A stretch of DNA of 64,000 nucleotides from Lichenicoccus sp965277665 (GTDB lineage Bacteria > Pseudomonadota > Alphaproteobacteria > Acetobacterales > Acetobacteraceae), in assembly GCF_965277665.1 (NCBI RefSeq), contig NZ_OZ255835.1:248001-312000 (forward strand). Reading direction: 5' to 3'. The notes below the pieces were generated by a model. The model saw only the letters and a program-made list of their open reading frames with translations. It did no database searches and was not told the DNA's origin. The position numbers were made by a program, and so were the translations under genes. This document shows positions 1-10,399 of this stretch, in pieces; position 1 is the first letter of the stretch; each line of letters starts with the position of its first letter.

Positions 1-945
1 CGTGATCGAGTAGCCGGCCATTTCCTGGGTGGTCAGGAAGTGCCCGATCTCGGTACGGTGCACGCCGATCCCGGCCGCGTCCAGGCAGTGGCGTATGCGA
101 CGGTTGGCGATCAGCAGCTCCATCATGGTCGAGGAGCCGAGATTGTTGATCAGCAGCGCCACCTCGTCGCCGCGGTTGAACGGCAGGTCGGGAAGGAGGG
201 CTGCCATCATCTGGTCGACGACGGCATCCGCCGGTCCGATCTTCTGCCGGCTCACCCCGGGTTCGCCATGCGCGCCCATGCCGATCTCGATCTCGTCGTC
301 GCCGAGTTCGAAGGTCGGCCGGCCGGTCTCCGGGATCGAGCCCGCCGACACCGCGACGCCGATCGAGCGGGTATTGGCCTCCGCCTTGGCGGCGATGCGC
401 CAGGCCTCGTCGAGCGTCTCGCTGCTCTCGCAGGCACTGCCGGCGATCTTGACCACGAACAGGTCGCCGGCGATGCCGCGGCGGTCGTGGTGGCGCTCGG
501 GCGGGGCGGCTGCGACGTCGTCTCGCACCCGCACCGTGCGCACGGTGATCGCCGCGTCGTCGGCAAGCTCGGCCCCCATGTCGAAGTTCATGACGTCGCC
601 GGCGTAGTTGCCATAGACATAGAGCACGCCGGCGCCGTCATCGATGGCCTGGGTCGCGGCCGCGATGGCATCCGGGCTGGGTGCTGCAAACACGTTGCCG
701 CAGACCGCGGCGTCCGCGAGGCCCTGGCCGACCAGACCGGAGAATAGCGGCTCGTGGCCGCTGCCGCCGCCGACCAGGAGGGCGACCTTGCCCTGGCGGC
801 CGCTCTGCTTGGCGGAGGGCTGCCGCAGCAGCACGGCATGCCCGTCCAGCAGTCGCGTGGTGCCGTCGGAGGCGAGCACCAGGCCGGCGATGGTCTCGGC
901 GACGATGTCGGCGGTGTCGTTCAGGATCTTCTTGACGCGTTTCAT
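1..945 (-). CDS. dhaK: dihydroxyacetone kinase subunit DhaK (3' end beyond window)
   Basis: DhaK binds dihydroxyacetone covalently and presents it for phosphorylation, by a PTS-driven DhaL/DhaM pair or by an ATP-dependent partner. The 315 visible residues read without a stop from ATG at 945 to the window edge. Conserved DhaK blocks are present: GGGSGHEP (residues 59-66), GNYAGDVMNF (112-121), GMGAHGEPG (211-219) and LINNLGS (254-260). By family knowledge His215 is the residue that forms the hemiaminal with the substrate. A purine-rich GGGGG stretch precedes the start. The gene is divergent from truB. Whether DhaL is a separate gene or fused downstream lies outside the window, so this could also be the N-terminal part of a single-chain ATP-dependent enzyme. 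Confidence 0.93.
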   Translation of the reverse strand, partial: MKRVKKILNDTADIVAETIAGLVLASDGTTRLLDGHAVLLRQPSAKQSGRQGKVALLVGGGSGHEPLFSGLVGQGLADAAVCGNVFAAPSPDAIAAATQAIDDGAGVLYVYGNYAGDVMNFDMGAELADDAAITVRTVRVRDDVAAAPPERHHDRRGIAGDLFVVKIAGSACESSETLDEAWRIAAKAEANTRSIGVAVSAGSIPETGRPTFELGDDEIEIGMGAHGEPGVSRQKIGPADAVVDQMMAALLPDLPFNRGDEVALLINNLGSSTMMELLIANRRIRHCLDAAGIGVHRTEIGHFLTTQEMAGYSIT

Positions 946-1098
946 CCGCTACCCCCGTTCCGGCGCTCTGCTGTCGCCTGGATCTCTCTCGCAGGCCAGC
1001 ATATCGCGCGCGGGGTCGGGGTAAAGCACCCGCTCGTTTGCCGCGCGCGGCGGCCTCGTCTAAACGCGGCGGCACATGGCACGAGGCTGACCGACATC

Positions 1099-2019
1099 AT
1101 GCGACGCAAGCGCGGACGCGCCCTGGATGGCTGGCTGCTGGTCGACAAGCCGTCCGGCCCGACCAGCACCGACGTCGTGAACCGCGTGCGACGGGCTTTC
1201 GATGCGCAGAAGGCGGGGCATGGCGGCACGCTTGACCCGCTGGCGACCGGACTGCTGCCGGTGGCGTTCGGGGCGGCGACAAAGACGGTGCCGTACATCA
1301 TGGACGGCACCAAGCTGTACCACTTCACCCTTCGGTTCGGCGAGGCGCGGGACACCGACGATGCCGACGGGGAGGTGATCGAGACCTCGGAGCTGCGGCC
1401 GGACGATGCGCGGATCCGGGCCGGGCTCGCCTCCTTCCAGGGCGACATCATGCAGGTGCCGCCGATCTTCTCGGCGATCAAGGTGGCCGGCGAGCGCGCC
1501 TACGACATGGCGCGCGAGGGCCGGCCGCCGGTGCTGGAGCCGCGCCCGGCCAGGATCGACCGTTTCGAGCTGATCGAGCGGCCGGATGCCGACCGCGCGG
1601 TGTTCGCGGTGCAGTCCGGCAAGGGGGTCTATATGCGCAGCCTGGCGCGCGACCTGGCCCGGGTCTGCGGCAGCGTCGGGCATGTCTCGGCGCTGCGCCG
1701 GCTGCGGGTCGGGCCGTTCCTGGTCGAGGACGCGATTTCCCTGGACAAAATCATCGAGGGAGCGGACAACGCGCCCACCTCACCGGCGCTTCTGCGTCCG
1801 GTCGCGACCGCGCTGGCCGACATCCCGGCGCTGGCCCTGACCGAGATCGAAGCGGAAAGCCTCTCACACGGCCAGGCGATCAGTCTGGTCACGATGATGG
1901 GCCGGATCCCTGACAGCGCAAACCCCGCAGGGGGCATCGCGCGGGCCATGGACGGGGGGCGCGTGATCGGACTCTGCCGACTCGAAGACGGGTGGCTGCG
2001 TCCGGAGCGCCTGCTTTAA
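1099..2019 (+). CDS. truB: tRNA pseudouridine(55) synthase TruB
   Basis: TruB isomerises U55 to pseudouridine in the T-loop of elongator tRNAs. The 306-residue product has the family signature GGTLDPLATGLLP with catalytic Asp46, an N-terminal GWLLVDKPSG block, and a C-terminal extension typical of alphaproteobacterial TruB. The frame is open further upstream, but similarity begins at the ATG at 1099 (MRRKRGRALDGW), so that start is used. It is followed 37 bases later by rpsO and then pnp. Many alphaproteobacteria have rbfA immediately upstream; here the upstream neighbour is the divergent dhaK. Confidence 0.95.
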   Translation: MRRKRGRALDGWLLVDKPSGPTSTDVVNRVRRAFDAQKAGHGGTLDPLATGLLPVAFGAATKTVPYIMDGTKLYHFTLRFGEARDTDDADGEVIETSELRPDDARIRAGLASFQGDIMQVPPIFSAIKVAGERAYDMAREGRPPVLEPRPARIDRFELIERPDADRAVFAVQSGKGVYMRSLARDLARVCGSVGHVSALRRLRVGPFLVEDAISLDKIIEGADNAPTSPALLRPVATALADIPALALTEIEAESLSHGQAISLVTMMGRIPDSANPAGGIARAMDGGRVIGLCRLEDGWLRPERLL

Positions 2020-2056
2020 CCCCCTGCGTAAAACCCAGGCATCACGGAGCATCACG

Positions 2057-2326
2057 ATGTCGATTACAGCCGAGCGCCGGACGGCGCTTGTCGGCGATTA
2101 CGCCAATGCCGCCAACGATACCGGTTCGCCGGAAGTGCAGGTGGCCATCCTCAGCGAGCGCATCGTCAACCTGACCGAGCACCTCAAGACGCACGCGAAG
2201 GACTTCCATTCGCGTCGTGGCCTGCTGATGCTGGTCGGCCGCCGGCGGCGCCTGCTCGACTATCTCAAGCGCAAGAACCAGGGCCGCTACGAGACCCTGA
2301 TCGGGCGCCTCGGACTGCGGCGCTGA
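2057..2326 (+). CDS. rpsO: 30S ribosomal protein S15
   Basis: S15 is a primary 16S rRNA-binding protein of the small-subunit platform and forms an intersubunit bridge. The 89-residue product has the normal length and the family blocks TGSPEVQVAILSERI, HAKDFHSRRGLLMLVGRRRR and LDYLKRKNQGRY. The truB-rpsO-pnp order is the widely conserved arrangement. The 232-base gap before pnp carries a strong stem-loop, listed separately, that may act on both transcripts. Confidence 0.98.
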   Translation: MSITAERRTALVGDYANAANDTGSPEVQVAILSERIVNLTEHLKTHAKDFHSRRGLLMLVGRRRRLLDYLKRKNQGRYETLIGRLGLRR

Positions 2327-2359
2327 GTCTGGCCCGATAGGCGCCGCTTGAACCCGCAA

Positions 2360-2415
2360 CCAGGGATGATTTCGGCAGGCGGGGTTCATCCCCTGCATGT
2401 CGTCATCATCCCTGG
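2360..2415 (+). promoter_or_regulatory. stem-loop in the rpsO-pnp gap, probable RNase III/PNPase control site
   Basis: CCAGGGATGAT at 2360-2370 pairs perfectly with ATCATCCCTGG at 2405-2415 (11 bp). Between them lies a second GGGG/CCCC hairpin, so the structure is a long stem. A short run of T follows soon after (AGGCATTTTACC). In enterobacteria the pnp leader is cleaved by RNase III and the product autoregulates pnp. The position here fits that role or a leaky rpsO terminator; which of the two is inference. Confidence 0.55.
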
Positions 2416-2558
2416 AGGCATTTTACCGGCACGGGAGCAAGGACCAGGGGTCGCCCGGCGTTTCAGGCCACATGGGGTGCTGCTCCATGCCGTCCGAGAC
2501 GCCGCAGTCGCTCCGCCTGATGTCCTTCGTCCCCCGCCACAACTGAAAGGGGAACGCA

Positions 2559-4709
<2,151 letters not shown>

Positions 4710-4750
4710 GAGGCCAGGCGCGCCGCCGCCTCTGAAATCCATTGCTAAGG

Positions 4751-4822
4751 AGCGGGGTTTGGGGCCCCCTCTCCTGAGCGGCGGGGCCCCAACGGGTCCA
4801 GGGCAGCGCCCTGGCCTTCCCT
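4751..4822. repeat. GC-rich palindromic intergenic repeat (family C)
   Basis: The stretch contains GGGGCCCC twice flanking a spacer, then the hairpin CCAGGGCAGCGCCCTGG (7-bp arms). The same order of motifs (CGGGGTTTGGGGCCCC, spacer, GGGCCCC, GGGTC, small hairpin, CTT) recurs at 8840-8909, and inverted, shortened relatives occur at 6354-6420 and 8776-8830. It lies 40 bases after pnp and could end that transcript. Similar CCAGGGGC/GCCCCTGG elements are common between genes in acetic acid bacteria (general knowledge, not checked here). Confidence 0.7.
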
Positions 4823-4916
4823 TGCAAGATTATGCCATCCTCACGATCTGTAACCGAATAAGACAAATCTTCCGGAGTATCCGGAAGCAGGGCCGGAACG
4901 GAGCGCGCACGCCGTG

Positions 4917-6332
4917 ATGAAGACGATCAATGCGATCAGGATGGCGGGTCAGGAGATCCTGCCGCTGATCGAGGGCGGCAAGGGGGTCTCGGTCTCGACC
5001 GGAGTCTCATCCGGACACTGGGCGGCCTCGGGCGGCGTCGGCACCGTCAGCGTGGTCAACGCCGACAGCTATGACGAGCAGGGCCGGGTGATCCCGCAGG
5101 TCTATCACGGCCGCACTCGCCGCGAGCGTCACGAGGAGCTCATCAGCTACGCGATCGCGGGCGGCATCACCCAGGCGCAGGCGGCGCACGAGCTCGCCGG
5201 CGGCCAGGGACGCATCCATGCCAACATCCTGTGGGAGATGGGTGCTGCCGAACGCATCATCACCGGCGTGCTCGAGGGGGCGAAGGGGCTGATCAACGGC
5301 CTGACCTGCGGCGCCGGCATGCCATACCGGCTGTCGGACATCGCGGCCCGCTTCGGCGTGCCCTACTATCCGATCGTCTCCTCGGCGCGTGCCTTCAACG
5401 CGTTGTGGAAGCGGGCCTATTCCAAGGCGGCCGACCTGCTCGGCGGGGTGGTCTATGAGGATCCGTGGCTCGCCGGCGGCCATAACGGCCTGTCCAACGG
5501 CGAGGACCCGACCCGGCCGCAGGCTCCCTATGAGCGCGTGCTGGAGCTGCGCCGCCTGATGCGCACCTTCGGTCTCGGCGACACCCCGATCATCATGGCG
5601 GGCGGCGTCTGGTGGCTCGACGAGTGGGAGGACTGGATCGACAACCCCGATCTCGGGCCGGTCGCGTTCCAGTTCGGCACCCGACCGCTGCTGACCCGCG
5701 AGAGTCCGATCCCGGACAGCTGGAAGCAGACCCTGCTGCACCTGAAGCCGGGCGATGTCTATCTCAACAAGTTCAGCCCGACCGGCTTCTACTCCTCCGC
5801 GGTGAACAACAGCTTCATGCGCGGCCTGCGCGAGCGGTCCGAGCGTCAGGTCGCGTTCTCTAGCGAGCCGCTTGGCGCGCACGTGGCGGCCTACGGGGTC
5901 GGCGCCCGCAAGCGGCTGGTCTATCTGGCACCGGCCGATCTGGCGCGCGTGCAGGCCTGGGAAGCGGAGGGCTTCACCGAGGCCCTGCGCACGCCGGACT
6001 CGACGCTGGTGTTCGAGACCCGCGAGCATGCCGCCGAGATCATGGCCGACCAGGTGGCCTGCATGGGCTGCCTGTCGGAATGCCGGTTCTCGAACTGGAG
6101 CCAGCACGGGCCCGATTACAGCAACGGCCGCAAGGCCGACCCGCGCTCGTTCTGCATCCAGAAGACCCTGCAATCGATCAGCCATGCAGCCCCCGAGGAT
6201 GTCGAGGCGACCGAGAACAACCTGATGTTCGGCGGCCAGAGCGCGACCCGGTTCGCAAGCGATCCGTTCTACTCGAACGGCTTCGTGCCGACGGTGAAGC
6301 AGCTGTTCGAGCGCATCCTGACCGGACGCTGA
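4917..6332 (+). CDS. NAD(P)H-dependent flavin oxidoreductase, nitronate monooxygenase-like
   Basis: This is a TIM-barrel FMN enzyme of the 2-nitropropane dioxygenase/COG2070 type, 471 residues from ATG 4917 (a GTG lies just before it at 4914). Supporting blocks are GGVGTVSVVNADSY near the N-terminus, INGLTCGAGMPYRL, and TPIIMAGGVWWLDEW, matching flavin phosphate-binding strands. The sequence is longer than classic nitronate monooxygenases and ends with a cysteine cluster (Cys382, Cys385, Cys389 in CMGCLSEC, with another Cys in RSFC), which suggests a metal or Fe-S site or a disulfide. The true substrate is unknown. It stands alone between two family-C repeats. Confidence 0.75.
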   Translation: MKTINAIRMAGQEILPLIEGGKGVSVSTGVSSGHWAASGGVGTVSVVNADSYDEQGRVIPQVYHGRTRRERHEELISYAIAGGITQAQAAHELAGGQGRIHANILWEMGAAERIITGVLEGAKGLINGLTCGAGMPYRLSDIAARFGVPYYPIVSSARAFNALWKRAYSKAADLLGGVVYEDPWLAGGHNGLSNGEDPTRPQAPYERVLELRRLMRTFGLGDTPIIMAGGVWWLDEWEDWIDNPDLGPVAFQFGTRPLLTRESPIPDSWKQTLLHLKPGDVYLNKFSPTGFYSSAVNNSFMRGLRERSERQVAFSSEPLGAHVAAYGVGARKRLVYLAPADLARVQAWEAEGFTEALRTPDSTLVFETREHAAEIMADQVACMGCLSECRFSNWSQHGPDYSNGRKADPRSFCIQKTLQSISHAAPEDVEATENNLMFGGQSATRFASDPFYSNGFVPTVKQLFERILTGR

Positions 6333-6353
6333 CCGGGCGGATCTTGTGTCAGG

Positions 6354-6420
6354 CAAGGGCCAGGGCTCTGCCCTGGACCCGCTGGGGCCGGAGGCCCCAG
6401 GCCCCGATTCTTTGAAATCT
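6354..6420. repeat. GC-rich palindromic intergenic repeat (family C)
   Basis: Two consecutive hairpins: CCAGGGCTCTGCCCTGG (7-bp arms, TCT loop) and CTGGGGCCGGAGGCCCCAG (8-bp arms, GGA loop), followed by TTCTTTGAAATCTTTCTT. In reverse complement it resembles the element after pnp at 4751-4822. It lies 20 bases after the flavoprotein stop codon and may work as its terminator. Confidence 0.7.
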
Positions 6421-6459
6421 TTCTTCCTGCCGCATGGACAGACGGCCTTAAGTGATATC

Positions 6460-6486
6460 GTATAACATAGCTTTGCTACGTTATAC
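6460..6486. promoter_or_regulatory. AT-rich inverted repeat upstream of the TonB-dependent receptor
   Basis: GTATAACATAGC and GCTACGTTATAC form 12-base arms with one mismatch around TTT, 41 bases before the receptor start. The AT content stands out against the surroundings, as expected of a promoter-operator. The half-site TATAACAT resembles half-sites of Fur-family zinc regulators (Zur), but the spacing does not match the canonical Zur box, so the regulator is left open. Confidence 0.45.
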
Positions 6487-6527
6487 GGTTGCTTTTGGCT
6501 TCCGCTGTCGCCTTGGAAGGACCTTGC

Positions 6528-8696
6528 ATGTCACGCTGGTCGAGCCTGCTGTCCGCACTGATGCTGGGTTCGCTCTTCGTCGCCGGAGTGCCGGCCAGCG
6601 CCGCCGCCCAGAGTGGCCAGCCCCACACGCCTCCAGCGTCGCGGAGCCGATCTACGGACACCATCGACCCGGCTTCGGGCATGGAACAGGTGACCGTGCG
6701 TCTGGATCGCGCGCGCAGCGCTCTCGAACCCGATCTGGGAGCGACCGTCTATCGCCTCAGCCGGGCCAGCCTCCAGACCCTGCCGCAGGGTGACAATACC
6801 CCGCTCAACCAGGTGCTGCTGCAGGCGCCTGGCGTGGCACAGGATTCCTACGGCCAGATCCATATTCGCGGCGACCATAACGAGGTGCAGTTCCGGCTCG
6901 ACGGGGTGCAGCTTCCCGAGGGCCTCTCGGTGTTCGGCCAGGCGCTGCAGACGCGCTTCGCCCATTCGCTGTCGCTGATCACCGGAGCCCTGCCGGCGCA
7001 GTACGGCTTCGACACCGCGGCCGTCATCGACATCACGACCAAGAGCGGCATCACCGATCCCGGCGGCGAGATCTCGCTCTATGGCGGCCAGCGCGATGAC
7101 TTCCAGCCGTCCTTTTCCTATGGCGGCCATGTCGGCAACGTCGACTACTTCGTCACCGGTGATGCCCTGCATGACCGCGTCGGCATCGAGAACCCGGCCG
7201 GCACCCTCGATCCCATCCACGACTTGAGCAACCAGACGCATGGCATCGCCCACATCGCGTGGACGGTCGATGCCGATACCCGGGTCAGCCTGCTCGCCGG
7301 CGCGTCGAACGAGTTCTTCGAGATCCCGAACAATCCCGGCCAGACGCCGTCCCTCGGCCTCACCGACGGCACCGTCAGCCATGTCAACAGCAGCGACCTC
7401 ACCGAGCATCAGCGCGAGATCACCGATTTCGCCATCCTCTCGCTGCAGAAGGAGATCGGCGCGCTCGACCTGCAGAGCTCCGTGTTCACCCGCTACAGCA
7501 GCCTCTCCTACACGCCCGATCCGCTCGGCGATCTGCTGTTCGACGGGGTGTCGCAGACCGCCTCGAAGTCGGTCCTGTCCACCGGGATCCAGACCGATGC
7601 CAGCTGGCGCGTGAGCGACCAGCACACGATCCGCGCGGGGCTCCAGATCACCGGCGAGCGGCTGGTCTCGAACACGGTATCGACGGTGCTGCCGGCCGGC
7701 GGCAGCGGCGGCGACACGCCGTTCCAGATCTTCGACGGGCAGGGCAAGACCGGCGGCCTGTACGGCGTCTATGTGCAGGACGAGTGGCACATCCTGCCGC
7801 ACGTGACCCTCAACTACGGGACCCGCTTTGACGTCGTCGACGAATACACCCACGAGAACCAGCTCAGCCCGCGCGTCAACGTGGTCTGGCAGCCGTGGCA
7901 GACCACGACCATCCACGCGGGCTACTCGCGCTACTTCATCCCGCCGCCATTCGAGTTGGTCGGCGGCAAGGACATCGCGCTGTTCAACGGCACGTCCGCC
8001 GCGGCAGCGGTCACGCAGGACAGCATCGTCAAGGCGGAACGCGACAACTACTACGATGCCGGCATTACCCAGATCATCGTGCCCGGCCTGCAGGTCGGTC
8101 TCGACGCCTACTACAAGGAGGCGCAGAACCTGATCGACGAAGGCCAGTTCGGGGCGCCGATCATCCTGTCCGCCTTCAACTACGCGCATGGCGACGTTCA
8201 TGGCTACGAGGCGAGCGTCACCTACGACCGGGGCCCGCTTTCGCTCTATGCCAACGTCGCGCTGTCGCGCGCGGTGGGCCGCGACATCGTCTCGTCGCAG
8301 TTCAGCTTCTCGGCCGATGAACTCGCCTACATCTCGCAGCACTTCATCTATCTCGACCACAACCAGACCTGGACCGGATCCGGCGGCGCTGCCTACACCG
8401 CGTTCTCCAGGACCGACCATCCGGCCAGGTTGTCGGCAGACTTGATCGTCGGCAGCGGCCTGCGCGCTGACGGCACGATCCCGAACGGCCAGGCGCTGCC
8501 GGGCTACGCCACGATCAACCTCGCGGCCGTGCAGACCTTCAATTCGGCGCCGCTGCGCGCAACGCAATTTCGCCTCGACGTGATCAACCTGCTCGACCGC
8601 GTCTATGAAATCCGCAACGGAACCGGCGTCGGGGTCGGCGCGCCGCAGTTCGGCTTGCGCCGGACACTCCTGGTCGGGATTGCGGAACGATTCTGA
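6528..8696 (+). CDS. TonB-dependent outer-membrane receptor
   Basis: The 722-residue product is an outer-membrane gated barrel that takes up a ligand using TonB energy. It starts at ATG 6528 after GGAAGGA, with a signal peptide of about 27 residues (hydrophobic core LLSALMLGSLFVAGVPA). The plug follows (about 60-180: NQVLLQAPGVAQDSYGQIHI, RGDHNEVQFRLDGVQLP), then a long beta-barrel ending in phenylalanine (IAERF), the usual BAM signal. There is no His-rich loop and no N-terminal anti-sigma-interacting extension. The ligand is not recognisable. The AT-rich palindrome just upstream suggests repression by a metal or ligand sensor. TonB/ExbBD are encoded at 22.9-25.7 kb. Confidence 0.9.
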   Translation: MSRWSSLLSALMLGSLFVAGVPASAAAQSGQPHTPPASRSRSTDTIDPASGMEQVTVRLDRARSALEPDLGATVYRLSRASLQTLPQGDNTPLNQVLLQAPGVAQDSYGQIHIRGDHNEVQFRLDGVQLPEGLSVFGQALQTRFAHSLSLITGALPAQYGFDTAAVIDITTKSGITDPGGEISLYGGQRDDFQPSFSYGGHVGNVDYFVTGDALHDRVGIENPAGTLDPIHDLSNQTHGIAHIAWTVDADTRVSLLAGASNEFFEIPNNPGQTPSLGLTDGTVSHVNSSDLTEHQREITDFAILSLQKEIGALDLQSSVFTRYSSLSYTPDPLGDLLFDGVSQTASKSVLSTGIQTDASWRVSDQHTIRAGLQITGERLVSNTVSTVLPAGGSGGDTPFQIFDGQGKTGGLYGVYVQDEWHILPHVTLNYGTRFDVVDEYTHENQLSPRVNVVWQPWQTTTIHAGYSRYFIPPPFELVGGKDIALFNGTSAAAAVTQDSIVKAERDNYYDAGITQIIVPGLQVGLDAYYKEAQNLIDEGQFGAPIILSAFNYAHGDVHGYEASVTYDRGPLSLYANVALSRAVGRDIVSSQFSFSADELAYISQHFIYLDHNQTWTGSGGAAYTAFSRTDHPARLSADLIVGSGLRADGTIPNGQALPGYATINLAAVQTFNSAPLRATQFRLDVINLLDRVYEIRNGTGVGVGAPQFGLRRTLLVGIAERF

Positions 8697-8775
8697 GCCG
8701 GTTCCGATGGCCGACACGTTGCTCTAGCAGGCCGCTGAAAAACCCAGAAACTCATCACGCCTTGCGCGACGAGTG

Positions 8776-8909
8776 AAGGCCAGGGGCGTTGCCCCTGGAC
8801 CCCATCAAAGGCGAGCCTTTGAAATCCTTTAAGTTAAGAATCGGGGTTTGGGGCCCCCACTGCTCCAAGACGGGCCCCCAGCGGGTCAAGGGGAGAGCCC
8901 TTGCGCTTG
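8776..8909. repeat. GC-rich palindromic intergenic repeats (family C, two copies)
   Basis: The first half (8776-8830) has CCAGGGGCGTTGCCCCTGG (8-bp arms) and CAAAGGCGAGCCTTTG (7-bp arms), then TTTGAAATCC. The second half (about 8840-8909) repeats the pattern seen after pnp: CGGGGTTTGGGGCCCCC, a spacer, GGGCCCCC, and a CAAGGG/CCCTTG hairpin. The two halves face each other between the convergent receptor and asparaginase genes, so they may terminate transcription from both sides. Confidence 0.7.
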
Positions 8910-8925
8910 GTTTTTCAATACCCTG

Positions 8926-9924
8926 CTAGGCCGCAGCCGGCCGGATCTCGCCGACACGGGTGCCGCTCCAGTTGGTCAGCACCGGGTTGAGCAGCGCCTG
9001 GAACGCGGCGCCCGCCCGCTCCTCCGGAGCCAGATACGGCGCGATCAGGGCCGTCATCGCCACCTCGGCGGCGCGCGCGGCGCCGTCACGGCACTTCACC
9101 GCGAACCCAAGGCCGAGCTCCGGCATCGCCGCCGCCACGATGCCTTCCGCGCCGATCTTGCTGAACAGTCGCGCGCCGAGCAGCGTCATGATCGTGGTGT
9201 CGTACCGGTTGCGGCCCGCGACCAGGAAGGGATCGGATGCCACCGCCGCCCGCAACCGGGCCGCGGCCCGGGCGCGGTCCGGCGACAGGCCGGCGCCGCA
9301 ACCGACGCGGGCAAAGCCGGTCGCCAGCGCATGCAGGGGGATGGCGTAGGTCGGGATCCCGCAGCCATCGATCCCCCGGTTGCGGTCGTCGAGCACCGTT
9401 CCGACGAGGTCCGCGAGTGCCGCCGTGGCGGCACGCATCGTCGGATGGTCGGGGCCGACATAGCCGGCAGGATCATCGCCGGCCTCGACGGCCGCGCAGA
9501 TGAAGCCGGCATGCTTGCCGGAGCAGTTGTTGTGCAGCGGCCCGGGGAACCGGCCGGCAGCCGCCAGCGCCTGCGCGGCGCTGCGCGAGGTCGGCCAGTG
9601 CGCGCCGCACTCCAGGCAGGCGTCGGTGCGGCCGGCCTTGCGGAGCATCGAGGCCGCGACGGCGACATGATGTGCCTCGCCGGTGTGCGACGCGCAGGAC
9701 AGCGCCAGTTCAGCATCATCGAGCCCGAGACGGTCAGCGGCGCCGTTCTCCACCAGCGGCAGCGCCAGGATCGCCTTGACCGCCGAGCGCGGAAACTCGG
9801 CGGCCTCGATGTCACCGGCGGCGTGGATGACCCGGCCGCCGGCGTCGGTGACCACGGCGGCGCCGCCGTGCCGGGATTCGATACGGCCACCCCGCATCAC
9901 CTCGGCGAGCGCCGCGTCAGCCAT
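8926..9924 (-). CDS. L-asparaginase, class 3 (Rhizobium etli type)
   Basis: Hydrolyses L-asparagine to aspartate and ammonia. The 332-residue product belongs to the COG4448 asparaginase II family, which has a beta-lactamase-like fold unlike E. coli AnsA/AnsB. Catalytic and zinc residues known for R. etli ReAV are visible one position earlier: Ser47-x-x-Lys50 (RSAVK), Cys134 and Lys137 (NCSGKHAG), and Cys188 (DGCGIP). ALSCASHTGE and GRNRYDT are further family blocks. No signal peptide is seen, so it is cytoplasmic. It is 12 bases downstream of the small monooxygenase gene and probably co-transcribed with it. Confidence 0.9.
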   Translation of the reverse strand: MADAALAEVMRGGRIESRHGGAAVVTDAGGRVIHAAGDIEAAEFPRSAVKAILALPLVENGAADRLGLDDAELALSCASHTGEAHHVAVAASMLRKAGRTDACLECGAHWPTSRSAAQALAAAGRFPGPLHNNCSGKHAGFICAAVEAGDDPAGYVGPDHPTMRAATAALADLVGTVLDDRNRGIDGCGIPTYAIPLHALATGFARVGCGAGLSPDRARAAARLRAAVASDPFLVAGRNRYDTTIMTLLGARLFSKIGAEGIVAAAMPELGLGFAVKCRDGAARAAEVAMTALIAPYLAPEERAGAAFQALLNPVLTNWSGTRVGEIRPAAA

Positions 9925-9936
9925 GCCGGAAAAGGC

Positions 9937-10233
9937 TCAGGCGATCTTCTTCAGTACGTTCAGGTCAATGCCGCCGTCCGCATTCTCCTCGACCGCCGCG
10001 ACGAACGCCTGCAGGTGCGGCGTCTGCATGTGCGCGTCGAGCGCCGCTTTGCTCTGCCAGGTCTCGATGAAGACCAGCTTGCCCGCCTTGGTCGGGTCGG
10101 TGGTCAGCACGTAGGAGATGCAGCCGGCCTCCGCGCGGGTCGGCGTGATGCAGGCCTTCCCGGCCGCTTCGAGCGCCCCCTCGTGTCCGGGCTTGGCTTG
10201 AATGATGGCCACCACTTCGACTTCCTCGGACAT
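9937..10233 (-). CDS. antibiotic biosynthesis monooxygenase (ABM) domain protein
   Basis: A 98-residue single-domain ferredoxin-like dimer of the ABM/quinol-monooxygenase (YgiN-like) superfamily. Recognisable elements are an N-terminal strand VEVVAIIQAKPGHE, the central LVFIETWQSKAALDAHMQTPHL block with the conserved E-x-W and H-x-x-x-x-H spacing, and a C-terminal strand. Such proteins oxidise quinols or other aromatics without cofactor, or degrade reactive metabolites; the substrate cannot be read from sequence. AGGATCAGGAAC precedes ATG 10233. It forms a small operon with the asparaginase. Confidence 0.85.
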   Translation of the reverse strand: MSEEVEVVAIIQAKPGHEGALEAAGKACITPTRAEAGCISYVLTTDPTKAGKLVFIETWQSKAALDAHMQTPHLQAFVAAVEENADGGIDLNVLKKIA

Positions 10234-10260
10234 GTTCCTGATCCTTTCTTGTGCAGGGCC

Positions 10261-10307
10261 AGGGCATGATCAGGTCGATCACGCCCTACTTGTCGCCTGA
10301 GGCGACA
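10261..10307. repeat. palindromic intergenic repeat (family B)
   Basis: AGGGC-AT-GATC and GATC-AC-GCCCT form a stem, followed by a second hairpin TGTCGCCTGAGGCGACA. The order GCATGATC, spacer, GATCA, GC, CTTGTCG matches the longer copy at 55184-55247 and, inverted, the copy at 59319-59420. It lies 27 bases upstream of the monooxygenase start. Confidence 0.6.
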
Positions 10308-10399
10308 GAGTAGCGCCGGATGCCTGTTGCGGCGAGGCCGGATGCCCCCTACACCGCGCCTCCTGCCCGTGACTGCCCACCCCCGGAGTGCCCGCCGTC

